Shown here piece after piece: positions 5,268-6,390 of a stretch of 6,390 nucleotides of DNA. The stretch comes from Desulfobacterales bacterium (GTDB lineage: Bacteria > Desulfobacterota > DSM-4660 > Desulfatiglandales > B25-G16). The position numbers and the translations under genes were made by a program. Position 1 is the first letter of the stretch; each line of letters starts with the position of its first letter. Under the pieces are notes generated by a model that had not been told where the DNA came from, ran no database searches, and saw only the letters and a program-made list of their open reading frames with translations. The stretch is taken from the NCBI GenBank assembly GCA_030672485.1, contig DAOVGH010000001.1, positions 1-6,390 on the forward strand, given 5' to 3'.

Positions 5268-6356
5268 TCAAGAGAGGATCTTCTCCAGCGTTTTGATGAA
5301 CCTGTTATTCTCTTCCGGTAGGCCTGCATTTATCCTGATATAATCCTTCAATCCAAAGCTTTCCATAGGCCTGACTATCACACCCTCCCTCAGCATGCGC
5401 CTGTACGTTTCTTCTGCACCGAGGGGTGTCTTGATCAGGAAAAAGTTTGTCTGGGTAGTCACATATTCGAGACCCATCCGATCTAACTGGGAATAAAGGA
5501 ATTCAAGGCCATCCCTTGTAAGGGCAAGTGTTTTTTTCACAAACTCGTCATCATCAAGGGCTGCCAGGGCTGCAACTTGGGCAAGGTGATTTGCGTTAAA
5601 GGGCTGTCTGACAAGATTCAAGCTATCTATTATCATCTCAGAGGCAAATCCATAGCCAATCCTGAGTCCAGCTAATCCATATGCCTTCGAAAATGTCCGC
5701 AGGACCACCAAGAGGGGATGTGGTTCCAGTAACTCTACCAGGCTTGCAACGCTCGGATCTGTTGCAAATTCAATATAGGCCTCATCTACGACAACGATCA
5801 CATCAGAGGGGAGGGCATGTAGAAAGTGTGAGAGCTCCTTTTTTTTAAGGGCCTTTCCTGTTGGATTGTTAGGGTTATTTATAAAGATGATCTTGGTCCG
5901 GGGCGATACCGCCTCAAGGATGGCTGGCAGATCGATACGGAAATCTGATAAGGGTACCGTGACTGTTTTCCCGCCAAAACTCTCGACAACCTTTCCATAT
6001 AACAGGAAGGTAGGTACGGGAACTATGACCTCCTCATCAGGGGAAAGAAAGGTGTGTGCAACCAGCTCTATTATCTCGTCCGATCCATTGCCCACAATGA
6101 TCTTGCGCACGGGCAACCCGAACTTCTCTGCCAGTTTCTGTCTCAGATAATAGCAGCTGCCATCAGGGTACCTATGGATACGGTTGAGGTTTTCCTTAAT
6201 GGCCGCGGTAGCCTTAGGTGAGGGGCCTAAGGGATTCTCATTTGAGGCCAGTTTTATAGGACCAACTATTCCCGTTTCCCTCTCAAGCTCCTCTATGGGC
6301 TTGCCTGGCGGATAGGGGACCAGCCTTTCAATGCCTTTCCTGGTTAATCTTTTCAT
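5268..6356 (-). CDS. hisC: Histidinol-phosphate / aromatic aminotransferase
   Basis: PLP-dependent fold-type I aminotransferase that interconverts imidazole-acetol phosphate plus glutamate with L-histidinol phosphate; several HisC proteins also transaminate phenylpyruvate, 4-hydroxyphenylpyruvate or prephenate. The 362-aa protein is complete. Visible are PYPPGKPIEELERE near the start, SNENPLGPSP (38-47), NNPNNPTG (160-167), DEAY with D191 for the PLP pyridine nitrogen, the Schiff-base lysine K224 in TFSKAYGLAGLRIGY, and R341 in IRINAG for the substrate carboxylate. The ATG at 6356 has an excellent SD and gives the standard N-terminus. No other his gene is in view. In many Desulfobacterota the genes before cmk are aromatic ones (pheA, tyrA, aroA), so an aromatic or dual role is a reasonable inference. 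The 3' end abuts cmk. Confidence 0.94.
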   Translation of the reverse strand: MKRLTRKGIERLVPYPPGKPIEELERETGIVGPIKLASNENPLGPSPKATAAIKENLNRIHRYPDGSCYYLRQKLAEKFGLPVRKIIVGNGSDEIIELVAHTFLSPDEEVIVPVPTFLLYGKVVESFGGKTVTVPLSDFRIDLPAILEAVSPRTKIIFINNPNNPTGKALKKKELSHFLHALPSDVIVVVDEAYIEFATDPSVASLVELLEPHPLLVVLRTFSKAYGLAGLRIGYGFASEMIIDSLNLVRQPFNANHLAQVAALAALDDDEFVKKTLALTRDGLEFLYSQLDRMGLEYVTTQTNFFLIKTPLGAEETYRRMLREGVIVRPMESFGLKDYIRINAGLPEENNRFIKTLEKILS

Positions 6357-6362
6357 ATTGAG

Positions 6363-6370
6363 CCTTCCTT
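6363..6370 (-). promoter_or_regulatory. Ribosome binding site of hisC
   Basis: The minus strand reads AAGGAAGG, six bases before the ATG at 6356: the strongest SD in the window. It fixes the hisC start. The frame stays open upstream of it to the window edge, but the N-terminus from this ATG already matches the family. Confidence 0.85.
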
Positions 6371-6390
6371 TTCTACCCTGTTGGGATGCC

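Noticed and set aside
6353..6390. Possible 3' end of a gene upstream of hisC (a frame ending in TGA that overlaps the hisC ATG, or another ending in TAG at 6375-6373)
   Set aside because: Only about a dozen codons are visible in either frame and nothing recognisable is encoded, so neither can be supported as a feature.
1..6390. Search for a novel defence system, mobile element, CRISPR array or toxin-antitoxin pair
   Set aside because: All six sizeable genes are recognised conserved housekeeping families in intact form; there are no transposase, integrase, att-like, spacer-repeat or small paired-gene signals.

Overview
The window is a mid-GC bacterial chromosome segment carrying six full-length housekeeping genes. 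Five lie on the minus strand and one on the plus strand. The cluster hisC-cmk-rpsA-sppA, next to a type IV prepilin peptidase, together with the acidic-tailed six-domain ribosomal protein S1, resembles Desulfobacterota (former Deltaproteobacteria) and allied Gram-negative lineages. That placement is inferred from gene order and protein style, not from a search.

Reading the minus strand from the right end: hisC (a PLP aminotransferase with a strong Shine-Dalgarno, SD) runs into cmk (cytidylate kinase). The cmk start is best placed at a TTG one base after the hisC stop. A 249-bp AT-rich gap follows; related genomes often carry ispH here. The gap holds an 8-bp inverted repeat, weak promoter-like boxes and an unconvincing 55-codon ORF that stops six bases before rpsA. 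rpsA is followed after 12 bp by sppA, a short-form membrane-anchored signal peptide peptidase, whose SD begins directly after the rpsA stop codon.

The plus-strand gene at 1011-1598 belongs to the YrdC/Sua5/YciO family. It looks YciO-like overall but keeps part of the YrdC active-site set. Its stop codon overlaps that of the convergent sppA by four bases. It diverges from the prepilin peptidase gene (minus strand, 202-969) across a 41-bp spacer that contains a 13-bp palindrome. Past the prepilin peptidase stop there are three near-perfect 19-bp tandem repeats with a half-unit of about 9.5 bp, and further out a well-formed 9-bp hairpin.

Functionally the right half joins amino-acid biosynthesis (hisC, possibly aromatic as well as histidine), CMP/dCMP phosphorylation (cmk), translation (rpsA) and membrane protein quality control (sppA). 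The left half covers tRNA t6A-type chemistry or a paralogue of it (yciO-like) and type IV pilus or type II secretion pseudopilin maturation (pilD). I see no mobile element, CRISPR array, tRNA, rRNA or clear new system. The interesting points are local: the repeat array, the hybrid YciO/YrdC active site, the rpsA leader and the overlapping gene ends.
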